From Candidatus Nitrosacidococcus sp. I8 (lineage in GTDB: Bacteria; Pseudomonadota; Gammaproteobacteria; Nitrosococcales; Nitrosococcaceae): a stretch of 64,000 nucleotides of DNA. Position 1 is the stretch's first letter. Each line of letters begins with the position of its first letter. A program made the translations under genes and the position numbers. The notes below the pieces were generated by a model. That model ran no database searches. It worked only from the letters and a program-made list of their open reading frames with translations, and had not been told where the DNA came from. The stretch covers positions 1,412,275 to 1,476,274 of the forward strand of contig NZ_OX241534.1 of the NCBI RefSeq assembly GCF_945836005.1, written 5' to 3'. Shown piece after piece: positions 53,646-62,428 of the stretch.

Positions 53646-56177
53646 ATGTACGGTAGCCTATTTCCTCTTAGTGGTATAACCGAATTTTATCGGGTTGATG
53701 CTGTGCTCAAACTCGATTCGCGTCGGCGGTCCGATCTTGGTCAGTACATGACGCCTGCACCCATTGCGCGGTTTATGGCGAGTCTGGTTACGGATATCTC
53801 TGGCGATATCCGTTTGCTAGATCCCGGTGCAGGTGTTGGCTCTTTAACGGCAGCCTTCGTCGATCGGATCAGTAGGGTGCCAAAGAAACCCCGGTCAGTA
53901 ACGCTCGTGGCTTACGAGATTGAGTCGGTACTCACTAGCTATCTTCGAAACACACTGGACGAAGCGGTGACTCAGTGCAGCCACGCGCAGATAAAGACCA
54001 GCAGTACTCTGCGTGAGCAAGACTTCATTCTTGACCATAGATATGGGGAGCAACCGGATATCTTCAGCCCAGCGTGCGATGAGAGTAGCTTCTCCCACGT
54101 CATCATGAATCCGCCCTACAAAAAGATCAATTCCGCCTCCATACACCGTGCGGCACTTCGTAAGGCAGGCATCGAAACCTCCAATCTCTACACTGCTTTC
54201 ATGTATCTAGCCGCGCAACACCTCCGTGAAGGCGGTGAGATGGTTGCCATCGTCCCTAGATCATTTTGTAATGGCCCTTACTTTAGGCCCTTTCGGAAGC
54301 AATTCTTTGACATGATGGGTCTGCGCCATATCCACATTTTCAAAAAGCGTAACAGTGCATTTAATGGCGATGAAGTTCTGCAGGAGAACATCATCCTGCA
54401 CGCGGTAAAAGGCACCCCACCTAGCAACGTGAGGATTACCACTAGCCACGGCGGCAATTTTGAGACAACTGCAGATAATGAGATGTGCGTTGCCGAAGAC
54501 ATGACTCAACGCACTGTTTCATATAGGAGCGTAATCCGCACTAACGATCCCGACCGCTTTGTCCATATCGCCACTAATGATCTCGAACAGAAGATCGTAG
54601 ACCGTATGGCGCATTTTACGGCGAGTCTGGCTGATCTTGGGGTGGAAGTCTCCACTGGTCCAGTGGTTGATTTCCGGCTAAAGGACGATTTGTGCGCCCA
54701 GCCCGAAAAGGGAACCGTTCCACTTCTTTATGCTGCACACTTTCAAAACGGTATGTTGGTCTGGCCCAAAGCCATAAAAAAGCCCAACGCAATTCGTGTG
54801 TCCCCAGAAAGTCGCAGGTGGCTTTGGGAGAAGAAAGGTCATTTCGTGGTGACAAAACGCTTCACATCAAAAGAGGAGCGACGCCGCATCGTGGCCTCGG
54901 TATATGCCTCGGAACTACCTGGTGAACTTGTCGGCTTTGAAAATCACCTCAATGTCTTTCATACGAAACAAATGGGGCTGCCCGAAGCTCTGGCACGGGG
55001 ACTGGTCCTCTATCTCAACAGTAGTCTTGTGGACTGCTACTTCCGGCAGTTCAACGGTCACACGCAGGTCAACGCGACCGATCTTCGGTCACTTAGATAT
55101 CCACAACGAGAGGTTTTAGAGCGCATAGGACAACAGGCGAACCGTGCAACCCTCTCCCAACAGCACATTGACACCATCATTGAGGGGGAGCTTGCTCACA
55201 TGACCGACGATAAAAACCCACTACGTGCACAGCAAAAAATAGACGATGCCCTAAAAATCCTGACGGTGCTCGGAATGCCGCATGGGCAGCGCAACGAGCG
55301 GTCGGCACTAACTCTGCTGGCACTACTCAATCTTAAACCCGAGGGAACGTGGGACGTTTTGAAACGTCCGCTAATCGGCATAACGCCGATAATGGACTTC
55401 ACGCGAGGGCACTATGGTCGTGAATATGCACCCAATACGCGCGAAACTTTCCGCCGCCAGACTATGCATCAATTCGTGGAGGCAGGAATTGCCCTCTATA
55501 ATCCCGATGATCCAGCACGTCCGGTCAATAGCCCGAAGGCTTGTTATCAAATAAGCGAAGAAGCGTATACAGTCATCCTAACTCTCGGGACTGACAAGTG
55601 GCAGGTGACACTCGACACTTACCTTAAAGGGCGGGAAACGCTGGCCGCCAAGTGGGCAAAACACCGGAAGATGCAAATGATTCCTGTGCAGGTCGCGGAT
55701 GGTAAGGAAATCACGCTCACGCCGGGTGCACACAGTGAACTTATTAAGAAGATTATTGCCGACTTCGCTCCGCGTTTCGCACCGGAGGCCGAAGTAATCT
55801 ATGTGGGAGATACAGGCAACAAGGCTGGCTATTTTCAGAAAGAACGACTGGCAATGCTAGGCGTTACCGTGGATAAGCATGGCAAGATGCCAGATGTGGT
55901 GCTGTATTTTGGAAAGAAAGACTGGCTGTTGCTGGTTGAATCCGTAACCAGTCACGGCCCCGTCGATTCCAAAAGGCACAATGAACTGGCCAATCTGTTC
56001 AAAGGCGCAAAACCTAGCCTTGTGTACATCACAGCATTCCCTCACCGAGGTATCATGGGGCGGTATTTGATCGACATCTCATGGGAAACGGAAGTTTGGT
56101 GCGCCGATGCACCCACTCATCTCATCCATTTCAACGGTGAGCGTTTTTTAGGCCCTTACGAGAAGGGTGAACAATGA
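53646..56177 (+). CDS. Single-chain type II restriction-modification protein: N6-adenine methylase fused to BsuBI/PstI-type endonuclease
   Basis: 843 aa from ATG 53646, which has GGAG nine bases upstream (TTG 53637 is too close to it). N-terminal half: Eco57I/N6-adenine methylase with 'YMTPAPIARFMASL', SAM site 'RLLDPGAGVGSLTAAF', catalytic NPPY (54108-54119) and 'LREGGEMVAIVPRSF', then a target-recognition-like middle ('FENHLNVFHTKQMGLP'). C-terminal 300 residues: BsuBI/PstI endonuclease with 'GDTGNKAGYFQKERLAMLGV', the PD-(D/E)xK-like 'MPDVVLYFGKKDWLLLVES' and 'KRHNELANLFKGAKPSLVYITAF'. In BsuBI and PstI the two activities are separate genes; here they are one chain. Base composition is much richer in G+C than neighbours, indicating transfer. 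Cognate site CTGCAG is only a guess from homology. Confidence 0.9.
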   Translation: MYGSLFPLSGITEFYRVDAVLKLDSRRRSDLGQYMTPAPIARFMASLVTDISGDIRLLDPGAGVGSLTAAFVDRISRVPKKPRSVTLVAYEIESVLTSYLRNTLDEAVTQCSHAQIKTSSTLREQDFILDHRYGEQPDIFSPACDESSFSHVIMNPPYKKINSASIHRAALRKAGIETSNLYTAFMYLAAQHLREGGEMVAIVPRSFCNGPYFRPFRKQFFDMMGLRHIHIFKKRNSAFNGDEVLQENIILHAVKGTPPSNVRITTSHGGNFETTADNEMCVAEDMTQRTVSYRSVIRTNDPDRFVHIATNDLEQKIVDRMAHFTASLADLGVEVSTGPVVDFRLKDDLCAQPEKGTVPLLYAAHFQNGMLVWPKAIKKPNAIRVSPESRRWLWEKKGHFVVTKRFTSKEERRRIVASVYASELPGELVGFENHLNVFHTKQMGLPEALARGLVLYLNSSLVDCYFRQFNGHTQVNATDLRSLRYPQREVLERIGQQANRATLSQQHIDTIIEGELAHMTDDKNPLRAQQKIDDALKILTVLGMPHGQRNERSALTLLALLNLKPEGTWDVLKRPLIGITPIMDFTRGHYGREYAPNTRETFRRQTMHQFVEAGIALYNPDDPARPVNSPKACYQISEEAYTVILTLGTDKWQVTLDTYLKGRETLAAKWAKHRKMQMIPVQVADGKEITLTPGAHSELIKKIIADFAPRFAPEAEVIYVGDTGNKAGYFQKERLAMLGVTVDKHGKMPDVVLYFGKKDWLLLVESVTSHGPVDSKRHNELANLFKGAKPSLVYITAFPHRGIMGRYLIDISWETEVWCADAPTHLIHFNGERFLGPYEKGEQ

Positions 56178-56257
56178 AACCGAGAAGATACATTGATGAC
56201 ATCATCATTTCGCCGATGAGGTTGCTGTATTTATACAATCGCACATTAATCTTTTAG
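56174..56257 (+). pseudogene. 27-codon ORF overlapping the restriction gene stop, probably truncated
   Basis: ATG at 56174 overlaps the TGA of the restriction gene (ATGA), as in coupled operons. It reads MKPRRYIDDIIISPMRLLYLY, then six codons, then stops. The start would suit the first residues of a second operon gene whose remainder was lost when AT-rich DNA joined at about 56220. No function can be given. Confidence 0.35.
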
Positions 56258-56454
56258 ATAGATAAAAGGACAGGTGCACAGCAAGCACAGAAAACAAACA
56301 ATGGAAAATTTTTTAAAAGGTTCGGAATAGCAATGCTGAGATTTACACCTCCATACACCCGATACAAAACTTTCTAATAGTTTTGGCACCGACGCTGACG
56401 TGTGGGACAAATATATAGACATATTAGAAGCCTCACTCGTTCAAGCTTTTGTAA

Positions 56455-56886
56455 TTACCGATTATTTCTGTGATGGTTATTATAATTTAATTGAGAAATA
56501 CCAAAAAAAGTATCCTGCTTCAAAAAGTGAATCATCTCCGTTTTTATATGCAATTCTGTAACTACATGGAAGCTATTATTATTGAAATTCTCAAAATCAA
56601 TAAGCTTAGTTTGAGAACGATTCGTAAGTCGTTCAAAAAAAGCTTTACCTAAATCTTCATTATCAAGTAGTAGCTTAAGATCCGCTAAGATACGGTTACC
56701 ATCGCCTCTAGGAATATTTGGATTAATTTTAGAAATGGCAGCAATAAATAATTGAGGAAAAATATTGGTATCTTTATCCCAATCTTGATTTTTAAGAGAA
56801 AGGTAATCGTAGCCAAGGTGGATTAGATGTAAAATGGCAGGGATTTTTACCCGAGTATTTTCATTGAACATGGAGGTATTAATCAT
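56455..56886 (-). pseudogene. 5' fragment of a type I restriction enzyme R subunit (hsdR)
   Basis: 143 codons. 'MFNENTRVKIPAILHLIHLGYDYLSL', 'NEDLGKAFFERLTNRSQTKLIDFENFNNNSFHVVTEL' is the start of HsdR (family usually about 1000 aa). After 'VVTEL' the HsdR-like continuation YKNGDD is found one frame over, at about 56547, showing a one-base deletion. Soon after, homology ends and the frame stops. The nuclease and helicase domains are absent. The AT-rich composition resembles the host, unlike the neighbouring type II gene. It marks the right edge of the island, and kdsB follows divergently. Confidence 0.85.
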
Positions 56887-56945
56887 ATTATTAAGATGGT
56901 TTTTTCTTATTTTATATTGGATTATTTGATTTATCTAAAACTCCT

Positions 56946-57707
56946 ATGTCCTATAAAGTCATTATTCCTGCCCGTTACAATTCAAGTCGCTTGCCTGGAA
57001 AATTATTGTTAGATTTAGGCGGTCAGCCTATCTTAAGTCATGTCATCGAAAACGCTAAAAAAAGTAGTGCCGATGAAGTATTAGTAGCTACCGATGATTT
57101 AAGAATTGCAGAAGTCGCTAAGAAACATAATATTGAGGTATGTATCACTTCAAGCAGTCATAACTCAGGTACTGATCGGATTGCAGAGGTAGTTTCCCAA
57201 CGAAAGTATCTTAATGAAACGATTATTGTAAATGTCCAAGGGGATGAGCCATTTCTCCCCTTTCAGCTCATCGATCAAGTGGCTAAAGATTTAGCACAGA
57301 ATCCTGAAGCAGATGTTTCTACTCTCTCCATAGAGATAGATAGTGACAAAGATTTGTTCGATCCCCATGTGGTCAAAATAGTATGTAATGCTAAAAACTA
57401 TGCCTTATATTTTAGTCGAGCACCTATCCCTTGGGATCGGGAAAATTTCCCTAATAAAAAGAATAATCTACCTAAGATCTATTCTCGCCATATTGGGCTT
57501 TATGCATATCGTGCAAAGCTTTTGTCCAACTATACTCAACTTTCTCCATGTTTTTTAGAAAAAATTGAACACTTAGAACAGCTCAGAATCCTATACTATG
57601 GAGGATCTATTCATGTAGCTCCTGCTACTATCATCCCTGCCCCTGGCATTGACACTCCTTATGATTTAGAACGAGCTAGAGAATCTCTTAAGCATTTATT
57701 TTCTTAA
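56946..57707 (+). CDS. kdsB: 3-deoxy-manno-octulosonate cytidylyltransferase
   Basis: Activates Kdo as CMP-Kdo for attachment to lipid A. 253 aa. 'VIIPARYNSSRLPGKLLLDLGG', 'VLVATDDLRIAEVAKKHN', 'NVQGDEPFLPFQLIDQVA', 'RHIGLYAYRAKLL' and 'EHLEQLRILYYGG' are the KdsB set. It resumes the normal chromosome after the island. A phosphatase gene follows after 170 bp on the same strand. Confidence 0.96.
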   Translation: MSYKVIIPARYNSSRLPGKLLLDLGGQPILSHVIENAKKSSADEVLVATDDLRIAEVAKKHNIEVCITSSSHNSGTDRIAEVVSQRKYLNETIIVNVQGDEPFLPFQLIDQVAKDLAQNPEADVSTLSIEIDSDKDLFDPHVVKIVCNAKNYALYFSRAPIPWDRENFPNKKNNLPKIYSRHIGLYAYRAKLLSNYTQLSPCFLEKIEHLEQLRILYYGGSIHVAPATIIPAPGIDTPYDLERARESLKHLFS

Positions 57708-57877
57708 TTTATTTATTAGGCATGATATTTGCACTATATGATATAGTTTAGAAAAGAATTATAGCTATCTTACCTAAACTACACGCTTAATGCCTATGAG
57801 TACGCTAATCACTGGCTAAAGCAAAATATTAATTAAATAGTTTAGCGTGACAATTTTTTACTTTAGGGTGATAAATT

Positions 57878-58432
57878 ATGGCTATAGGAAACTGGGTTAA
57901 ACATAGAAAATCAAGCACTAGAGCTACATCCTCTGAGCATAGAGTAAATGTACTCTTTGTGTGTACTGCTAATGTATGTCGCTCTCCAATGGCAGAAGGA
58001 ATATTTAAGCAGCTGGTAGCACAACATAATTTAAGCCATTTTATTTTTACTGATTCGGCAGGCACTAGTAGTGGTCTAGGTATACCTCCTGATCCACGGG
58101 CAAGAGTATGCTGCCAGAATAATGGAATCTCTATTGATCACAGTAGATCTAGGCAGATACAAAAGTTAGATTATTCATCTTTTGATTATATTATTGCTAT
58201 GGATAAGAAGAATAAAATTCTTCTGCAAAAATCTGCTCTTGATAAGAATATATTAAATAAAATCCACCTATTTTTGGATTTTTCGCATGACTTTAATAAT
58301 AAGGGAAAAGATATACCTGATCCTTACTACTCTCCTGCTAAAGAATTTGAGAATATATTCAATCTTATCGAAGAAGCTAGCGTAGGATTACTGCAAGAGA
58401 TTTGCCGCCAGCATAATTACATTGCTGCTTAA
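57878..58432 (+). CDS. Low-molecular-weight protein-tyrosine phosphatase
   Basis: 184 aa with the P-loop CTANVCRS (Cys29, Arg35 of CX5R) and the general-acid loop 'DIPDPYYSP'. It resembles Wzb/Etp enzymes that dephosphorylate the polysaccharide co-polymerase tyrosine kinase. About 22 residues precede the usual start (VNVLFVCT); the ATG at 57878 is the only early one. Linkage kdsB-phosphatase is seen in other gammaproteobacteria. It probably takes part in control of exopolysaccharide, but the substrate is not shown. Confidence 0.88.
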   Translation: MAIGNWVKHRKSSTRATSSEHRVNVLFVCTANVCRSPMAEGIFKQLVAQHNLSHFIFTDSAGTSSGLGIPPDPRARVCCQNNGISIDHSRSRQIQKLDYSSFDYIIAMDKKNKILLQKSALDKNILNKIHLFLDFSHDFNNKGKDIPDPYYSPAKEFENIFNLIEEASVGLLQEICRQHNYIAA

Positions 58433-58796
58433 GATAGGGGGAGGAGATTTTTTATCCTCTCTTAAAAAATGAGAACAGAGTTAGGGATGGCTGGGATTAT
58501 TATAAGAGTGTTATAAATCTCTATAGTAGTCCCCAATTTTTTATTTTTATAAGCTTTTTACTTATTCTAGCCTGATAAGTTATAAGTTTTTTTAAAGATC
58601 ACTTATTATTCTTTTTTCTAGCAAATACTTATCTTTCTAGGCAGGAAAAAATAACTGATGCTAAATGTAAGATTAAGCTATAGCAGAAATCTAGGAGCAT
58701 AAAATAAGGACCCTACTTAGAGGAGGACTACTAAGTAGGGATAGTTTTTTTTGGCTTCTAAGAATTTAGAATATCTTTATTTACTACGAATTCCTT
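58433..58796. other. Intergenic region between phosphatase and rne
   Basis: 364 bp without an open frame. It contains an isolated Rho-independent terminator at 58711-58752 about 280 bp past the phosphatase stop, plus several GGA-containing words. A short RNA could be made here. Confidence 0.45.
58711..58752 (+). terminator. Hairpin with T-run; loop carries AGGAGGA
   Basis: Perfect 10-bp stem CCCTACTTAG (58711-58720) with CTAAGTAGGG (58731-58740). The 10-nt loop AGGAGGACTA contains two GGA motifs. Then comes ATAG and eight T. It reads in the plus direction, far from the phosphatase stop, so it may end a separate small RNA. Confidence 0.75.
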
Positions 58797-60908
58797 TTAC
58801 TGAGTGTGTTGAGAATCTGATTCTGGGATTACTAAATCCGTAGCTGTTTCTATCGCTTGTTGTGCTAACTCATTTTGAGTTATTGTTTTGTTTTCTTTAT
58901 AACTTTGCGAATGTTTACTTGAAGCAGCTGTTCGATGATAACGTCCTCTATATCTATTTCTATCTTGTCTTGGACGATGATAAGGCTTAGAGGAAGAATT
59001 ATTGTGATTATCTTTAGATTCGGATGGTTCTTTATTATTGCAATCTATCACTTCCTCTGATTTAGAGGAGGTATGATATTGTTTCTTGCTATTTCTATGG
59101 TGGGGCTTAGATTGATTTTGGTACTCATTTATATTTAATCTATTTTCTCCTAAATCCTCATGATTAAATACTTTCCAAAAATGAGTTAAAAATCCAGGTT
59201 GAGTTTTTAATAGAGTAGGCTTGAGCTTAAAAGGTAGAATATTGCTTTCTAAATCTTCTTTAGATGCTATGGGGACAGTTTCTATTGAAATGGATTCTTC
59301 TTTAGGGTTAGACGTATTTTTAGTAATCTTTGTATCTATAGGATCTTCTTTAACCGTATCAAATAAAAATCCATAATCCTTCATGTCAAAAGAAGTATTA
59401 ATTTGTTCTTTTTTCTTTTCTTCTTTTTCTTCACCCTTAAATTTCTCAAACTCAAAAATAGATGTCTCAATTTGAGAGTTTGGAATAAGGGATAGCTCTA
59501 TACCGTATCGCTTTTCAATTGCCGCTAAGTGGGTACGTTTTTTATTAAGTAAAAAAGAGGCAATAGGAACAGGTAGCTGTATTGTAATAGAAATTAGTTT
59601 TTCTTGAGTTACTTTTTCTTCAATATGACGTAACACAGATAGAGCAAAGGATTCTATTCCTCGAATATATCCCTTACCTTCACAGCTAGAGCATGGTGTT
59701 TGGTAGGTATCTCCTAGAGAGGGACGTAGTCGTTGCCGAGACATCTCTAGGATACCAAATCTGGAAATACGACCCACCTGTATCCTTGCTCGATCTGCTC
59801 GTAAGCATTTTTTTAGATGGTGTTCTACCGATCTCTGGTGATGTACCATTGCCATATCGATAAAATCAATAACAATTAGCCCTCCTAAATCTCGGAGTCT
59901 CAATTGTCGTGCAATTTCTTCGGCTGCCTCTAAATTTGTTGAAAGTGCTGTTGCTTGAATATCTTCTCCTTTATTAGCTCGAGCAGAATTTACATCAATC
60001 GCTGTTAATGCCTCTGTATAATCAATGACAATAGCACCCCCTGAAGATAAATGAACTTCTCGTTCAAAGGCTGATTCCACTTGATTTTCAATATCAAAAC
60101 GAGCGAATAAAGAAATCTTATCTTGATAGAGTTTTAGTTTATGTAATTCATTAGGAATGACTTGACACATGAAGTCATAGGCACGCTGGTAAATACTAGG
60201 GGTATCAATCAGTATCTCATCTACATCTAGGTGCAAGTGATCTCGCAAAGCACGAATAATTACATCACTTTCTTGGTAGATAAGAAATGGAGCTTTTTTT
60301 CCTTCAGCAGCTGTTTTAATAACCTGCCAGAGATGTATTAAATAATCGAAATCTCGTTTTAACTCTTTCTCATCTTTATTTGCTGCTGCTGTTCTAGCAA
60401 TCAACCCTATCCCCTCAGGAATATCTAGCATATTTAAGGCAGATAAAAGGCTGGATCGCTCTTGCCCTTCAATTCGGCGTGAAACTCCTCCTGCCTTAGG
60501 GCTATTTGGCATTAATACTAAATATTTACCCGCAAGGCTAATAAAAGTGGAAAGTGCTGCCCCTTTATTTCCTCGTTCCTCTTTCTCTATTTGAACAATA
60601 AGCTCTTGACCTTCTTTTAATAAATCTTGAATTTTAGGATAGCTTTCATTAGAGAGTTCTGAGGAAGATCGAAAATACTCATTGGATATATCTTTTAAAG
60701 GAAGAAATCCTTGCCGATCAGTACCATAATCTACAAATACTGCTTCTAAACTAGGTTCAACTCGAGTAATTTTTCCTTTATAAATATTTCCCTTCTTTTG
60801 CCCTCGGCTTGCATTTTCAATATCCAAATCTTGTAACTTCTGGCCATTTACCATGGCTACACGCAGCTCTTCCGGGTGCGTTCCGTTAATTAACATTTTT
60901 TTCATCAA
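58797..60908 (-). CDS. rne: Ribonuclease E
   Basis: Essential endonuclease of mRNA decay and rRNA/tRNA processing. 703 aa, shorter than E. coli RNase E (1061). It has an S1 domain (about 38-118, 'GNIYKGKITRVEPSLEAVFVDYG'), 5' sensor and DNase I-like catalytic core with the metal aspartates in 'AIDVNSARANKG' and 'GGLIVIDFIDM', and zinc-link 'CSSCEGKG'. The C-terminal 230 residues are polar and unstructured with one Arg-rich RNA-binding stretch ('RPRQDRNRYRGRYHR'). The degradosome scaffold is therefore reduced. A long AT-rich leader precedes it. Confidence 0.95.
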   Translation of the reverse strand: MMKKMLINGTHPEELRVAMVNGQKLQDLDIENASRGQKKGNIYKGKITRVEPSLEAVFVDYGTDRQGFLPLKDISNEYFRSSSELSNESYPKIQDLLKEGQELIVQIEKEERGNKGAALSTFISLAGKYLVLMPNSPKAGGVSRRIEGQERSSLLSALNMLDIPEGIGLIARTAAANKDEKELKRDFDYLIHLWQVIKTAAEGKKAPFLIYQESDVIIRALRDHLHLDVDEILIDTPSIYQRAYDFMCQVIPNELHKLKLYQDKISLFARFDIENQVESAFEREVHLSSGGAIVIDYTEALTAIDVNSARANKGEDIQATALSTNLEAAEEIARQLRLRDLGGLIVIDFIDMAMVHHQRSVEHHLKKCLRADRARIQVGRISRFGILEMSRQRLRPSLGDTYQTPCSSCEGKGYIRGIESFALSVLRHIEEKVTQEKLISITIQLPVPIASFLLNKKRTHLAAIEKRYGIELSLIPNSQIETSIFEFEKFKGEEKEEKKKEQINTSFDMKDYGFLFDTVKEDPIDTKITKNTSNPKEESISIETVPIASKEDLESNILPFKLKPTLLKTQPGFLTHFWKVFNHEDLGENRLNINEYQNQSKPHHRNSKKQYHTSSKSEEVIDCNNKEPSESKDNHNNSSSKPYHRPRQDRNRYRGRYHRTAASSKHSQSYKENKTITQNELAQQAIETATDLVIPESDSQHTQ

Positions 60909-61451
60909 TAATTCCCTAAAATTATGACAGGTGCTGTCTTTGCATCCTTAATAAAATAGATAAATAGAGAATTTGAGTAAGAAATAAAAATAATAAAGAG
61001 AAGACAAATTCTGAAATAACGCCTATAAAATTAAGAGTCTGATTTAAACTCATTTAAGATTATTAGAAAATTCAGTAATTATTTTTTCTTTTATCAAAAG
61101 TTTTCTCTTTATAGTGCTATAGAATCACTATCTTGAAATAAACTCAATTTAATTGAGTGGTTTCTAAAAATATACTTTTATTAATTGATTTCGTTAAAAT
61201 CTCAGCTCTATTTTTCTACTTTGCATTAAATCATTAAAAAAATTTTCTTAATTTAGTAAGTGCTCTACTCTGTAATAAGATAGTAGGCAAATCTGTTTAG
61301 TTTAAGTCTTAAAAAATTCCCATAAAAAACAGGTAAAGTCTTCAAATTTATCAGGGGATATAATCTATAATTTCCCCTCTAATTTGGACCATTATTTTAT
61401 CATTAATATCCTGTAGACTATAGGGTTGCTTTAGTTTTATAAGAGATAAAA
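60909..61451. other. Divergent rne-rluC intergenic region, probable long rne leader
   Basis: 543 bp, strongly AT-rich, without an open frame. RNase E genes in enterics have a long 5' leader used for autoregulation, and the same gene order (rne divergent from rluC) is kept here. An inverted repeat ACTCAATTTAATTGAGT lies near 61142-61158. TATAAT at 61359-61364 could be the -10 of rluC, but no good -35 is visible. Confidence 0.5.
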
Positions 61452-62390
61452 ATGCCCTCTGTACGTATCCTAGAAATAAAAGAAGAGCAAAAAAATCAAA
61501 GAATTGATAATTTTTTAATTACCTACCTTAAGGGTGTCCCTAAAAGTAGGATTTATCGGTCCCTAAGAAAAGGAGAGGTGCGAGTTAATAAATCTAGGGT
61601 AGAAAGCCATTATCGGCTTCAGTATAAAGATCAGGTAAGAATACCTCCTCTAAGAGTACCTACTCCTGATCAGAAATTAACAATTAGTCATCAGCTATCA
61701 TCAAGAATACATGATAGCCTACTACATGAAGATGATAAGCTCATTGTATTAAATAAACCTGCAGGTATCCCTGTTCACAGTGGAAGTAACATAGCGTATG
61801 GAATCATCGAGATTCTACGATATTTGAGACCTAATGCTCCTTTTTTAGAGCTAGCTCATAGACTCGATCGGGAAACATCGGGTTGTTTAATGATTGCAAA
61901 AACCCGGGATATGTTACTTACTTTACAAAATATGCAAAAAAATGGATTAATACATAAATCCTATCTTGCCCTTGTAAAAGGGCATTGGCAGAGAAAAAAC
62001 CAGCATATCAATCTACCTTTATCAAAAAATATACTCCAATCTGGTGAACGGATTGTTAAGGTGGATTTAGGAGGGAAATCTGCTTCTAGTCATTTCTACC
62101 CTAAAAAATATTATAATAAAGCCACCCTAGTGGAAATAGCTTTAGAGACAGGTAGAACTCATCAAATCCGAGTACATTCGTCTTACCTAGGTAACCCTAT
62201 TGCAGGAGATCAAAAATATGGAGATCCTATTTTTAATAAGGAATTAAAAATATTAGGGCTTCATCGATTATTTCTACACGCACGACAAGTAGTGTTTAAT
62301 TTTCCTAGAAAGAAAAAACCCATAGAGATAGTAGCCCCTACTCCTACAGAATTAGATAATGTTCTAAAACTGTGGCACGATGAAACATAG
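61452..62390 (+). CDS. rluC: 23S rRNA pseudouridine(955/2504/2580) synthase
   Basis: 312 aa. An N-terminal S4 RNA-binding domain ('QRIDNFLITYLKGVPKSRIYRSLRKGEVRVN') is followed by the RluA-family catalytic domain with Asp in 'ELAHRLDRETSGCLMIAKT', and 'GRTHQIRVHSSYLGNPIAGDQKYG'. The divergent rne neighbour is typical of RluC rather than RluD. It is followed by sppA/sohB-type peptidase 38 bp downstream, likely one operon. Confidence 0.94.
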   Translation: MPSVRILEIKEEQKNQRIDNFLITYLKGVPKSRIYRSLRKGEVRVNKSRVESHYRLQYKDQVRIPPLRVPTPDQKLTISHQLSSRIHDSLLHEDDKLIVLNKPAGIPVHSGSNIAYGIIEILRYLRPNAPFLELAHRLDRETSGCLMIAKTRDMLLTLQNMQKNGLIHKSYLALVKGHWQRKNQHINLPLSKNILQSGERIVKVDLGGKSASSHFYPKKYYNKATLVEIALETGRTHQIRVHSSYLGNPIAGDQKYGDPIFNKELKILGLHRLFLHARQVVFNFPRKKKPIEIVAPTPTELDNVLKLWHDET

Positions 62391-62428
62391 TGTTTATTTC
62401 TTCCAAATACCAATTTTAGAGAGGTTTT

